This document shows, in pieces, positions 22,311 to 34,686 of a stretch of 59,398 nucleotides of DNA. The translations under genes and the position numbers were made by a program. Source of the stretch: Gnetum montanum (lineage: Eukaryota > Streptophyta > Gnetopsida > Gnetales > Gnetaceae); contig MNCI01022655.1 of assembly GCA_015680685.1 (NCBI GenBank), forward strand, positions 227,276 through 286,673, in the 5' to 3' direction. The notes beneath the pieces are model-generated. The model was not told the origin of the DNA. It did not search any database and saw only the letters and a list, made by a program, of their open reading frames with translations. Every line of letters starts with the position of its first letter. Position 1 is the stretch's first letter.

Positions 22311-24727
22311 ATGGCCCCTAAATGAGGACAATGAGGACCCTCTCAAGGTGCATCCAAATGGCCAAGGAGAGGCAGGGGCTAAGTTCCTTCCATAGAACAT
22401 GCAAAGTAGGAGACATAATCATTCAGCATCCATCAAGAACCCCTTGTTACTGCACAATCTAGGCATACATAAGGTGGAGAAGGTAATGCACCTGAATAGG
22501 GACAAGATCTCTCACATTATCTCCAGAACATGTTCAAGTGATTCGAAAAAGATCCATGTCAGCTGCAATGATCATGGAACTCAATTTTGGACCCTTTACC
22601 GAATTTTCCCCTAAGTTAGTTAAAGATCAACTTAAAGGATCTCCACTATGGCTTATTCTCTCAGAAAGTGGAAAATGGTATTTGGGGGAGACGTACCAAT
22701 TTTTTCATAATAAGGAAGAAGGCACCACCACTGATATTGGTGCAATTTTAGTTGATTTCTTTGCTAAGGCCATTTTAGAAGTTCTGAACCTTTTGAATAT
22801 AGGGCCCAAGGTTGCTCACCTATCCACTCACTCTAATGCTGATGCACAAAAAATATGGTTAAAATGGGCATACGACAAGAAAGGTAAAACATATGGGGAA
22901 CTCACCCTTGAAGAGATAATCTATTTCAAAATTGGCACCTATCACCTCTTCCCAAAAAAAAGGATTAAACAATATTTCCACCTATGTAGCTAGAGGAAGT
23001 GTAATCCTGATGGCAAAGGTTGATGCCAACCTACCCCATCTATATCTCACAGAAATATTGAGGCAGTTTGAAGAATGTAAGATGGGGAAGTTTGCATTGC
23101 CTTTTCCTTGTCTAATCAAGAAGCTGTGCCAACATGTTAAATTCTAGGGTACACTAATGATGTCCCCAGAAAAGCTTAAAATGCCTCATATGTTGAATTA
23201 TTGAAGCCACCTGCACCAAGGAAAGATGTTGGTGAGACACTAGAGCTTGAGCAAGAGTAGACAATTAGGCCCACTACACCTCAAACAGTACGGCCTAACC
23301 AACTTTTGGACACAAGGCCCAATCAACAACAAGAAGCAGGGCCCAACACACAAACGACAGGCTAGCAAGACCAATCGCCACTGTCATCACAAGATTATCG
23401 ACCATCGATGAGCCATCTCCGAGCCATTGCAAAAACGGTCAGTTGGGGAAGTCGTGATGAGGCTAATCTCTTCAAGATCATTGATGATGTTGTACAACCC
23501 ACAATCTCAATTGATCACACATGAGGTAAGGTTTCTGTACAAACAAGAGGAGGGGAATCACATTGGTCATAGCAGATCTCTAGAAATGCTACATCTTTTC
23601 AAGTGCAGTTAGAAATTGGTGAATGTGCCATAGTAGTGGCCATGCAACACTAGAATGCAGCTGAAGTAGCAAAAGTGTTCGTAGATCACATCAAATAATT
23701 ATTTAATGTCCCTATTGTGCCACCGATAGATTTCACAGGAACACATGATTCTCAAGCCTTAGCTAGTCCCTCGATGACTCCTACAAATCATGAGGATGTT
23801 TTGGATCGGTTGTCACAAATAGTACAAGTGATGACTTCCTTGTTTGATATCCCTCAAGATGCCACAATAACATAATCAGACCTCATCTCCACAAAAGGAA
23901 AGTTGGTCATGACAGAGGTTAGGGCTGAACATGCAAAGGATGAGTTGAAAAGACTCTAAGAGAAGATAGTCACCTTGCAAGTTGCACATAAGTATCCATC
24001 CCAATTTATCCTAACCAACCAGGTAGAGGGATAAATAAATTGTTAGAAAAGAATAAAAGGGTGGCAAGGGAAAAAGAGAAGATTGATTGGGATGCTTCAA
24101 TGACACAAGCCCAAATGTATGCACATGCCAAAGCAGTTAAGGCCTTACAAGAAGAAAATAAACACCTTGTCGCTAAGAATCTCTGGTTGACTACAATCGA
24201 AAAATAGAAGAATGTTCTTGAGGAGCATTTCTAGAAAATGTGAGAACAATTAATAAGGGTGAACTAGGACATGAATTGCTTAGCTAGAGAAAATAGAATC
24301 CTCTCAATGGAGGAGGTACACACGATCTATTAGAAGATGGATATTGAAATAAGCGCATGGTAGAATGAGGCTAAGCGACATGAGAAACTAAAGGAACATT
24401 TTTGAGATCAGGTGGGGATGTACAAGTGGATCATTGAAAAAGAAATCCATCTGGCCAAGGCACATATCAACACTCTTAGTACTCAGAACATTGACTAGTG
24501 GATCATACAAGATACTTATGCCTTCACCTACCAAGCAAAACTAAAGAGTTGGGACTTGTAGATCTAGGATCTCATTGAATACATGGAGTTGGCAAACCTG
24601 TGTATGCCAACTTAGACATGTTGACAGCAGGATGTCCAAGGATAGAATTAGAGAAGCAGATAGTAGCCACCTACACCAATTATGAAGTAGAATTTGCTGA
24701 ATGCAAAAAGACACTACAGAAATTGGG
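22311..24727 (+). pseudogene. ORF3, env-position protein of unknown function (copy B)
   Basis: ATG at 22,311 (MAPK then stop) aligned with copy A. The best preserved part is an open frame 22,538-22,993 of 151 codons, containing ELNFGPFTEFSPKLVKDQL, LKGSPLWLILSESGKWYLGE and TLEEIIYFKIGTYHLFPKK. A frameshift leads into YLTEILRQFEECKMGKFALP and FPCLIKKLCQHV (about 23,045-23,140). A coiled-coil-like region runs from about 24,040 to 24,500 (ALQEENKHLVAKNLWL; ARENRILSMEEVH; EKEIHLAKAHINTL), the last two matching copy A. It is cut at 24,727, so the Pro/Gln-rich C-terminus is missing. The retained open stretch could be chance or recent origin. Function unknown. Confidence 0.6.
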
Positions 24728-25577
24728 GTGGTGGGTGGGCGTGGCCATCACTATCACAATTGGGGCCTGTGAACAATAAAAACATGTAACCATTAGTAAT
24801 AGGGGTATCCATAAAAGCAATCATGAAAGCATAAAACAACTACGAATTCTAAAAATATGTAAATTACAATGATGTTTAAAGCATGTAATAGTGTAATAAG
24901 AATTGTTAGAGTAGAGGTGCAATCTACAAAATTTGTTGTCCCCACAATGACCATGGTTATAATACCTACCCACCAAGGTACCTCACATAAATACCAAAAA
25001 ACCTCCTCTCCTTGTATCTCTTTGAACAAGTATGAATTCCGTGTGTTTCATCTAAAAATACAAATAGAAAATGGAAAATGAAAAAAAAAAAAAAAAGCAT
25101 TAGCCTACAAGGCCAAACAATTCTAAAGCCCGAGATCCAGCCATGCTCAGAAGTCATGTAGATTTCCACTGTCCATCTAATAAATAATTACAAGCCATAT
25201 GATGAAAAATACAAATAATACAAATACAAATAAACTCTGAAAAGCACGTGCAGATAGGCCACGAATGATAGTGACAAGATAAAAATACTAACATCCAAAA
25301 AAAACTGGCAATGAAGTATTCACATCAACCAAGTAAATGACTTTGTATGTTGAGGTTCTCAATTGAATTTGCAGTTAGGGGCTGTAGAAAGTTACTGTTG
25401 TAGAATATACAATGCTAAAAATCATAATCACTGGCCTGGTGTGCCACTAAAATCATTTCAACAGCCGTCCTGCAACTATGACTAGAACAGAAATCCTAAG
25501 AACTAAGATATGCTGCAGGCTATACAAAAATGAAATTTCTTATTTTGCATCAGATTAGTACTGAGTACCAAGAGAAG
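24728..25577. other. Unassigned sequence with a poly(A) run
   Basis: Unrelated to ORF3. A run of 16 A starts at 25,081. If the exon-like fragment that follows is real (minus strand), 25,100-25,577 could be its 3' untranslated part. Nothing else recognised. Confidence 0.4.
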
Positions 25578-25750
25578 CTAGGTTATCAAAACTTTATCAT
25601 GATTAGTCACATCAATGAACTCCACCTTGGACACCCCAGGCTTCATGACATTATCCACAAATATTTGAGCTGCAAGGTTCCTCATGGACTTTAGATTTTT
25701 AACACCTATCCTCGCAAAAGTTATTATTAAGGATAAAACAATAGTCTTCT
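25578..25750 (-). pseudogene. Possible 3'-terminal exon of a host gene
   Basis: The minus strand carries a stop-free stretch ending in TAG at 25,580. Its translation includes ARIGVKNLKSMRNLAAQIFV and DNVMKPGVSKVEFIDVTNHD. Balanced amino-acid composition and absence of Gln-to-stop damage set it apart from the surrounding repeats. AG dinucleotides suitable as acceptors lie near 25,715 and 25,748. I do not recognise the protein. No further exon was found upstream, so it may be a captured or isolated exon. Confidence 0.3.
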
Positions 25751-27198
25751 AAACAAATGGGGAGGCCCGTACATAAACCCTCCTATGCATCAGATGTCAA
25801 ATACCAACAAAAAAAATAAATAGCACGGCAATACAAACAGCTGCGGCGTTGGTGGCAGGAAGAGCAGCGGTAGACCTAACTTTCTACCTACATTTGAATC
25901 TAGGTCTTTCCCGGATAAGAGCACCAGTGATCACAAGCAGCAATAGCTCTGGAGGTTGCCGCTTTTACCAGAGTATTCGGGTGACTCCTTTCCAGCTATT
26001 GAACATGTTCAAATTACGTTTTTAAAATACCCTTTAAAAACGGGAGGTTGCTGGCCACCAGGTGGCCTGCAGGCCCAGGGTAGGCAGCCCAATCCCATAG
26101 AGAGGGAACCTCCCAGCACAGTGCAGCCCTACCATCTTTCCCCTACGGCCAATGTGTGTTGCTTGCCGTTGTGGCCTCCACCGCCATATGGGTGCATGGC
26201 CAACAATGGATTTCTGTTGCACAGGCTATGCAATGGGTAGCACAGCAGGAAACCCTTGCTGCCTCCGCGCAACTGCATCCTCCTCACTGGCCATTAAACC
26301 CTTGCATCCTGCTTTGCACTGCCTCGCCACTTACTATGTCACCCACATGAGAGCCCTGATGCCACCTTTGGCCCTGTAGGGGTTGTGCAGCCCTGCATAA
26401 GGCCACTAGCCGCCGTCACCCCCCACCATCATTTATAGTCGTCCATCGTCACTCTTGTAGATAATCTTGAAGTCGTCGCCAGCCTTACTTGCAGGCCACA
26501 TGGGCCCTACAGGAGCTGCACAGGCCTGTACAGGCCACTTTGGAGTCTCCACTTTAAATTCATGTTGGCTAGCGTGGATCCAACGTGGATCTAGAGGGAT
26601 GCTTAAAACACCAAAAACCTTACTCACTCTTATCCACGCTGGTCAACATAGACTCAGAGTGGGTGAGATTAACCCTTGACAAACACCCCTACTCGATGCC
26701 TTTGCTACCTGCCGCCACTTGTTTGCCTCTGTGCTGCTACCACTTGTTTGCAGGTTGCACAGGCCCAGTAGAGGCTGCGTTGACTCTATAAGGACCACGT
26801 TGACTCTATAAGGACCAAGGCCTTAAATTGGCAACATGGCCCTCCATGGCCTTAAACTAGCAACAGTGTAATCATAGTTGATCATGTTTGATCTTAGGCT
26901 ACCTTAGTGACCTCTATTAACCATGTTTTGACCTGTTTAGGCATTGATTTAATTTCTTTTACCACTTTTGCTTTATTAAAGTATTTTACATTATTTAACA
27001 AATTTATTACATAGGTGCCACTTGATGTGCTTATGTTGTCATGTAGATTGAGCTAGAAGAATGAGGAAGCAAACTCGAATAGCCTTAAAGCCTTAGTAAA
27101 CTCCTCTCGTGATGTTGACCAAGTTGACCTTATGTACCCAAACATTGAGCATTGAAACCATTACACTATACAGTCATGACACCTTAATGTAGCCTAAT
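25751..27198. other. GC-richer patch and flank, no gene recognised
   Basis: 25,850-26,800 is clearly richer in G/C than its surroundings and has short overlapping open frames on both strands without a consistent coding signature. 26,778-26,817 is an exact 20-bp tandem duplication (CGTTGACTCTATAAGGACCA). 26,815-26,864 matches 16,853-16,904. The last bases before 27,199, CTAAT, would be the target site of the chromovirus. Confidence 0.5.
26778..26817. repeat. Exact 20-bp tandem duplication
   Basis: CGTTGACTCTATAAGGACCA occurs twice head to tail without a mismatch. CTATAAGG is TATA-like, so two potential TATA boxes lie 20 bp apart. Exactness suggests a recent event. Confidence 0.85.
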
Positions 27199-30100
27199 TG
27201 TAACAACCTGCCCTAGCTAGGGCAAGATGATGCCCAAGATTAAGTCATTTTAGCATGGCTGCATGACAACTAGAGCCAATAATGTGCAGAATACATGCTA
27301 ATAAGAAAAGTCAACCAATACAGAACTTTTCCTACCATACCAAAATTGAAATACATATCACATCATAAAAATGTATGTCTGTACATAAAGCAAACTATAC
27401 ACTACTTTGCAAAAATACAAAAAAAAAAAAAAACAAAAAACACATAAACCCCATCATCATATAGAAGAGTACAGTACAGAGACTTTCATACAAAGATATC
27501 TAGCCCACACTATTGTACATGAAAATATACAAGGATATCTAGTTCACACTACTACAAATGAAAATATACAATAACCAAGCATTGAAGGATTTTCCCCTCC
27601 ACTACTCTCTCTCCCCATGCTTATCTAGGTTCCTACACTTTTCACCTATGATGAAATAAAGTTAGTACACAAATGAGTGAGAAGCCTTTACACTTCCCCT
27701 AAATGGTCAACAAGTGTTGCACTAGAGGAGAGGAGTGGGGTACAAGGCAACTTGCAACACTATTAGTCTCATGCATACTCAAAACAACACATACCATATC
27801 ACCCATAAAGCTAACATACTATCATATAAGCACAGACAAAGCCACAATCCAACATCATCTATTATGCCCAAGATATGCCATAAATAGTCCATGATCCACA
27901 CAATCATAATCCAAATAGAACACCTATTCTCAATGATATGACCCACAAACCAATACTATCACATACATAGCCCATGTGGTTGCTAGCATATCCATGCTCA
28001 TAGTAGCATGTGAAATGTTGTCACGAGTACTCATAATAGCCATTGCTTGTAGGTCTTTTATTAGTTTTTTATTCATCCAATTGGTGCTAGGGTCCATTAA
28101 CCTATGACTTGCAACCACTATCCTTCTAGAGGACTAGTGATACAAATGAACATACTTATGCCATGGACCAACCATAGGGATGAACACACCTACACTTTCC
28201 CACTTTTAGGATGAGGCCTAAGATAGGAGCCTCACCAATGCATCATAGTGGGGGTCAATCCATACTACCTCCAGGGTGCCTCATCACCAACGAGTCCACA
28301 CCCTCATGCTAATACCACCTGCCAACTACCATCACAAGCATCATCACAAAAACGTATTTATAATTCGACTAGCTTAAGCCAACACATGTCAGAAGCAGAA
28401 CATACCTAGCAAACATAACTACCCAAATTCACCCTGAATAGTCATTTCATGAAACCAATACCATGATGCAACAGAAAAACATGAAGACCTTGATATGATT
28501 AAACAATACCATATTTCTCAAAGGACACGCACTTCCATACAAATGATCACTATAATAACCTTCAAAATGAGATATTCCCAAAGAGAAAACTAATTTCATA
28601 GTTATAAAGTATTTTCCAAAACAATCCCAATGACACTAATTTTACCTAAATCAGACTCCTAGAGGCAAAGTTATGCACATTCAAAGTTTGAATAATAAAA
28701 TAATATTTAAATAATGGAATGCCCAAAAGAAAACACTTGCACCCCAAGAGGCCCCACAAATAGCATATCATATGAGGCTCATCAACACCACATAGCATAG
28801 TCGACAGCTCCACATCATACCATACATCCCATGTATATTAATAAATAATTCGTAATGGAAATCGTACAATTTTAGGAAATCTACAAAATAACATGCCTGA
28901 GCTTAGAGTTTGAGTTATTCACCTCAAATGCCCCCATCACAAATACAGTACAAAAATATAGGGAAAAGGTAAAGACAACACACTAATTAAAATTGTTGTT
29001 GCAAAAAGGCCAAAAGAAGGAGAAAATCCTCAAAAATCTAGTAGGACTCCATTTCACCCATGTAGACAAGTCCATAGCAATCCCAAGTCCAAGTTCAAAA
29101 CAAGAAAAAAGCATCCATAAAGCTTAGAATCCAAGAAAAGAAGAGAACAGAAAGAAAAATAGAAAAAAACATACTTTTGTGTGTTCCTGTTTAGTGCATT
29201 TTTTGTTTTTTAATAGAAAGAAAATGAATAAAATAGACCCAATGTGTGTGGGTGGAAATAGAAAAAGGTAGTTGTTTCTTATGAAAATAAAATAAGATTT
29301 TAGGCCATGTTACTTGTGGTAGTAGTAGAAAAAACAGTGATCAACATTGGCGATCGGAATAAACAATATAAAACTTATGTTCACTTTATGTTTTGTTTCA
29401 ACAAGAAAGAAAACCAAAATTATGCCTTCCTCATGTCATGTGAGTTACTTTACTTTTTGGTTAACTTGAATTATTTATTTTTGTTTTATTTTTTGTTTTT
29501 TTACGAATGAACAATTTTCCTAAGTTAATTTTTTTCTCCTCCACAATTAATATTTTCAACTTTAAACCTGCGTAATAAACACACCAAGACTCCAAATCAA
29601 AATCCATTTGAACCTATAAGATCCTTATCAGACACTCTACACATTCACATGCCAAAACCACACCTGAACATCATGCAACATAGTGCTATAGTACAAATGC
29701 CTACATGCTAAAATCACACATAAAACATCAAAACATACCAAATCGATGCTCTTGCAACATAATAGTTGTTTCTTACGAAAATAAAATAAGATTTTAGGCC
29801 ATGTTACTTGTGGAAATAGCAGAAAAAATGGTGATCAACATGGCAATCGAAATAAACAATATAAAACTTATGTTCACTTTATGTTTTGTTTCAACAAAAA
29901 AGAAAACCAACATTGTGCCTTCCTCACGTCATGTGAGTTACTTTACTTTTTGGTTAACTTGAATTATTTCTTTTTGTTTGCTTTTTTGTTTTTTTACGAA
30001 CGAACAATTTTCCTAAGTTAATTTTTTTCTCCTCCACAATTAATATTGTCAACTTTAAACTTGCGTAATAAACACACCAAGACTCCAAATCAAAATCCAT

Positions 30101-31067
30101 TTGAACCTATAAAATCCTTATTAGACACTCTACACATTCACATGCCAAAACCACACCTAAACATCATGCAACATAGTTCTATAGTACAAATGCCTACATG
30201 CTAAAATCACACATAAAACATCAAAACATACCAAATCGATGCTCTTGCAACATAGTAGTTGTTTCTTACGAAAATAAAATAAGATTTTAGGCCATGTTAC
30301 TTGTGGAAATAGCAGAAAAAATGGTGATCAACATTGGCGATCGGAATAAACAATATAAAACTTATGTTCACTTTATGTTTTGTTTCAACAAAAAAGAAAA
30401 CCAACATTGTGCCTTCCTCACGTCATGTAAGTTACTTTACTTTTTGGTTAACTTGAATTATTTCTTTTTGTTTGCTTTTTTGTTTTTTTATGAATGAACA
30501 ATTTTCCTAAGTTAATTTTTTTCTCCTCCATAATTAATATTGTCAACTTTAAACCTGCGTAATAAACACACCAAGACTCCAAATCAAAATCCATTTGAAC
30601 CTATGAGATCCTTATTAAACACTCTACACATTCACATGCCAAAACCACACCTGAACATCATGCAACATAGTGCTATAGTACAAATGCCTACATGCTAAAA
30701 TCACACATAAAACATCAAAACATACCAAATCGATGCTCTTGCAACATAGTAGTTGTTTCTTACGAAAATAAAATAATATTTTAGGCCATGTTACTTGTGG
30801 AAATAAAATAAGATTTCCACAAGTATGCTCTTGCACCCCAATCCCACACCCTTGCTAGTAACATCACCTATCTAACACATCACATAAGGCTAGTGTACAT
30901 AATCATGTTAGTTAAGCATGTAAATACATCATAATCATAACAAGAAATGAAGCCTCATAACATATAAAATACATTAACTCATCCCTAAAAACCCACCGGG
31001 ACTCCACATGTAATGTCTAAATCATAAGCATATGACCATACCTAATAGCTCTAGGTGGGGTGTAACA
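27199..31067 (-). mobile_element. 3' LTR of the chromovirus, internally expanded
   Basis: Minus-strand ends are TGTTACACCCCACC and GGTTGTTACA. 27,199-29,742 aligns with the 5' LTR at 45,512-48,012 throughout, for example ATTAAGTCATTTTAGCATGG and GAATACATGCTAATAAGAAA. The 3' LTR is 3,869 bp because a unit of about 494 bp is present three times and partly a fourth. No coding content; short open frames near 29,307 and 30,294 are the same repeat read twice. Confidence 0.85.
29271..30820. repeat. 494-bp tandem repeat inside the 3' LTR
   Basis: The landmark GTTGTTTCTTA(C/T)GAAAATA recurs at 29,271, 29,765, 30,258 and 30,752, giving periods of 494, 493 and 494 bp. Units two and three are nearly identical over their length; unit one is more diverged (GTAGTAGTAG in place of GAAATAGCAG). 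The fourth is partial. The 5' LTR has only one unit. Confidence 0.9.
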
Positions 31068-31083
31068 CTCTCCCCTCCTTGAG
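31068..31083 (-). other. Polypurine tract of the chromovirus
   Basis: The minus strand reads CTCAAGGAGGGGAGAG directly before the LTR start TGTTACACC, a typical Tekay/Del-type arrangement. Confidence 0.85.
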
Positions 31084-33986
31084 AATCTTCCTCCTAGAAG
31101 ATCTCACAATGACCTACGTGCATCTTAGTCTCCACCTCCCAAGTAGCCTCTGAAGCTCCATGCCTACTGCATAAAATTTGACCATAGAGACAACTTTACT
31201 GCATAGCTTTGACAACATACGATAAAAAATTTCTACTAGTTGCTCAACATAACTAACATCAAACTATAGATGTATTCCTGAATGGCTAATCACATGCCGT
31301 TCATTAGGCACATAATGTCATAACATAGATACATGAAAGACATCATGGACATGTGCCAAATGAGGAGGTAATGTTATCTGATAGGCCACTTCCCTAATCC
31401 GTTGTAACACCTAAAATGAACCAATGTATCTAGGAGCTAGTTTCCCTTTTCATCCAAATCGAGTAAGGCCTTTTAAAGAAGAAACATGAAGAAATACATG
31501 ATCTATAATTGCAAACTCTAATGGCCTTTAATGTTGATTGGCATATGTTACCTGGCTATCCTGTGTAACTCTCAATTTATCTCAAATCTCCAAAATTTGC
31601 TCTGTAGTCTACCTCATCAAATTTGTGCTCACCTATTGACAATCCTCTATGGTATCCCAACATAAAGGTGTTCTACATGGCCTACCATATAAAATCTCAT
31701 ATGGTGCTACTTGCAAACTCTCTTGATAACTGTTGTTATATGTAAATGTAGCAAATGGTAGCATCCAATTCCAAATTTTTGTATACTGCAAGGCACAAGC
31801 TCTGAACATGTCTTCTAAAATTTGATTCACCCATTTAGTTTGATCATCAGTTTGTGGATGATATGCCAAACTTATATTTAACTTTGTACCCATCCCCTTC
31901 TAAACTGTTTGCCAAAAATGTGACATGAATTGAGCATCTCTATCACTAATAATTTGTAGTGGCACATCATGTAACTGCACTATCTCTACAAGAAAGAGAT
32001 GTGTAGTTTCTACTGCACTTACTGATGATCGTGTGGCAAGAAAATGGGTAGAATTTATCAACAAATCAATAACTACTAAGATAGCATCATGGCTACTGCA
32101 TGCTCACAGAATTTCAACAATGAAATCCATACCAATGACATCCCATTTCCATTGAGGAATATCATGGGAATGTAAATATCCCCCAAGTGTTTGATGCTCT
32201 ATCTTCACTTGTTGGCAAATTAAATAGCGAGATACATACTCTCCTACATTCCTCTTCATACTAGGCCACCAATACATTTATCATAATCTCTAGTACATTC
32301 TTTGACTACAAGGATGCATTTGGTATCTACTCATGTGGGCCTCATCCATTAACTGAATGCAAAGAGCTTCTAGAACACATACTCAACCATCCCTCCATAA
32401 TATTCCATGACTATCTACAGAGAGTAGTCCATCAAAGGTAATCTATTTTCTCAATGCCTAACACCAAGGATCATGTTGTTGTTGCTCTCGTATCTACTCT
32501 TGCAAATCTGATTGGATTGTCAAGCTATTAAACTTACTTTCCACCCTACTTAATGCATCTACTACTTTGTTAGTCTTTCCAGGCCTATGTTTAATAGTGA
32601 AATCAAAATTAGCGAGTAGCTCCACCCATCTACATTGTTGTAGGTTTAACTATGGCTAACTCATAAGATATTGGAGGCTCTTATGGTCAGTCCAAATAGT
32701 AACTTGCTCCCCATATAGATAATGCTTTCAAATATTTAATGCAAATATCACAACAACTAATTCTAGATCATGCATGATATATTTGGTTTCATGTGGCCTC
32801 AATTGTTGGGATGCATAAGCCACAACTTGTTCATCTTGCATCAATACATTACCAAATCCATCCCTAGAAGCATCTAGACTAACATCATATGGATGTCCTA
32901 GTGTAGGAGATATTAGCATAGGAGCAATCACCAATTTATGCTTCAACTCCTCAAATGCAGCTTGACAAGTTGGGCCCCAAGTAAAGATAGCCTCCTTCCT
33001 TAACAATCGAGTCAAAGGATATGCTATGCGAGAGAAATGTTCCACAAACCTCTGGTAATATTCTGCTAACCCCACGAAGCTTCATAGCTTCACTACTGAG
33101 TATGGAATAGGCCAATCATGAACAACAGCAATCTTTGTAAAATCCACAAAGATACCAGCTCCTGAAACCACATGTCCTTAGAACTAAATTTCTAATTGCC
33201 AAAATGAACACTTGGACAGTTGAGCATATAGTTGGTATTCCCTCAAAATCTATAAAATCATCCACAAGTGCTCTACATGTACTTGCTCATTTGGAGAATA
33301 TACTAAGATATCATTGATGAACACAATCATAAATTGATATAGGAATGGACACATCACAATGTTCATGAGGTGCATGAAAACTACTAGTGCATTTGTTAAC
33401 CCAAAGGGTAGCACCAAAAACTCATAGTGGCCATACCATGTTCTAAATGCTATCTTTGCACTTAATGATACCCAAACTTGAGATCAATCTTTGAGAATAC
33501 ATGAGCTCCCTAAAGTTGATCCAACAAGTCATCAATGTGTGGTAAAGGATATCTATTTTTCATAGTCACTTAGTTTAACTATGTATAATCTATGCATAAC
33601 TACAAACCCCCATCCTTCTTTTTAACAAATAGCACTAGTGCACCCCACGGTGATACACTAGGGTGAATAAGGCCTTTATCCAAGAATTCTTCTAGCTGAA
33701 TCTTTAGCTCTACTAGCTCTATGAAAGACATCCTATGTGGAGTCTTTGAAATAGGCTTTGTACCAGGTTTAAGTTCAATCTCAAACTCAATCTTTTACCT
33801 CAGTGGCAAACCTAGTAATTTTGATTGGAATACATCAGGGAATTCATGAACAATAGGAATTTGATCTATCTCCACCAGATTGATTTTATAGATTATAGTC
33901 ACAACAACATTCATGCCCTTTTTGAAGCATCCTACAATACATTTGAGAGGTAACCAAATCCAAGTGCATAGTCCTCAGATGAGTTT
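31084..33986 (-). pseudogene. Chromovirus pol: RT, RNase H, integrase, chromodomain
   Basis: RT (33,800 to about 33,110): [22 protein letters not shown], then FINDIL at 33,304-33,321, where the catalytic FIDD has Asp changed to Asn. RNase H (33,075-32,520): [38 protein letters not shown]. Integrase (about 32,350-31,600): MDFI and ISDRDAQF keep two Asp, but the Glu site reads TDDQTKWVNQ, so Glu is Lys. After LAHVHDVFHVSML comes a chromodomain-like stretch with VSYVEQLVEI and, after a frameshift, GASEATWEVE (about 31,130). In chromoviruses the domain targets integration to modified chromatin. Stops are frequent and three catalytic residues are lost, so it is inactive. The order and chromodomain indicate the Tekay/Del lineage. 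Confidence 0.85.
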
Positions 33987-33991
33987 GTACC

Positions 33992-34686
33992 TAATGAGCA
34001 GCAAGGTACCCCTATGCCCAACCATATGAATCATAGGCATTCACGTGTGACCCAGATGAATTCCACATACTATAATTACTAAGTACGCTAGAGCTAAATA
34101 GTGCATGTGTGTTGTCTATTCGTTGTCTTCCTAGTCTGCCTTGTGGAGTACAATTGTATGGTTAAGTGTGACTAAGGTATAAGATTTTTATTCTTTTGTG
34201 TTTTTATCAAATTATTCACCTAGAAGAAGAATAAAAGTAAGAGTGATTAAATGATAAGTAAACTATGGTCTAATCTAGCCTAACACAAGTAACCATTCCC
34301 AGTTCCCAAACACATCCTAAACTTTATGTAAACACTACTGGATTGTCAAACGTTAATTATTTCTGAGCTACCAAGTGTCACACGTATGTTCGAAGGGGTT
34401 GTGCTTGTGTATCTTAATAAGTGCTTGATTAATTAAAATTAATTAAATAATATTTATGTAAATTGCATAAAATATGAATGCATAAAAAAGAAAGTCTCAA
34501 GTGCTACAAGGAATGAATCAAAGAGTTCATCCTTATTGCCAACACAATGGTGTGCTCAGGTACATCAATGCTTGAATAAAGATCTATTCACACTTAGACC
34601 TCTTATTGTGGGTACTTGGAAAATATTCTAACTTTCAACTAGACAAACTACAAGAGTTTTGCTGCTTGACTAACAAAAACTTACTC
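33992..34686 (-). mobile_element. 3' LTR of copy 3, U3 part missing
   Basis: Aligns with 43,042-43,737 of the 5' LTR (shared AGGTACCCCTA, CCATATGAATCATAGGCATTC, TACAATTGTATGGTTAAGT and others). The terminal TG is TA on the plus strand. Homology stops exactly at the undetermined base 34,687, so the 142 bp containing the TATA box are absent, possibly an assembly effect. Confidence 0.8.

Larger units (their letters stand above)
17029..24727 (+). mobile_element. Athila-like element lacking pol, 3'-truncated (copy 2)
   Basis: Order on the plus strand: 5' LTR, PBS, gag, internal PPT, spacer, U3-like TATA segment, leader, ORF3. No protease, RT, RNase H or integrase is found between gag and the PPT. 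Homology to ORF3 copy A stops at about 24,727 and no 3' LTR follows, so the end is deleted or displaced. Single undetermined base at 21,841, with the same ten bases (CACGCAAGGG) on both sides. Confidence 0.6.

Noticed and set aside
25956-26791. Several overlapping open frames on both strands in the GC-richer patch
   Set aside because: Frames overlap on both strands with Pro/Ala/His/Cys-rich composition and no shared domain, as expected from few AT-rich stops in GC-rich DNA.
29307-30497. Two similar 67-codon frames at 29,307 and 30,294
   Set aside because: They are the same 494-bp LTR unit read twice; the middle unit breaks the frame, so there is no coding constraint.
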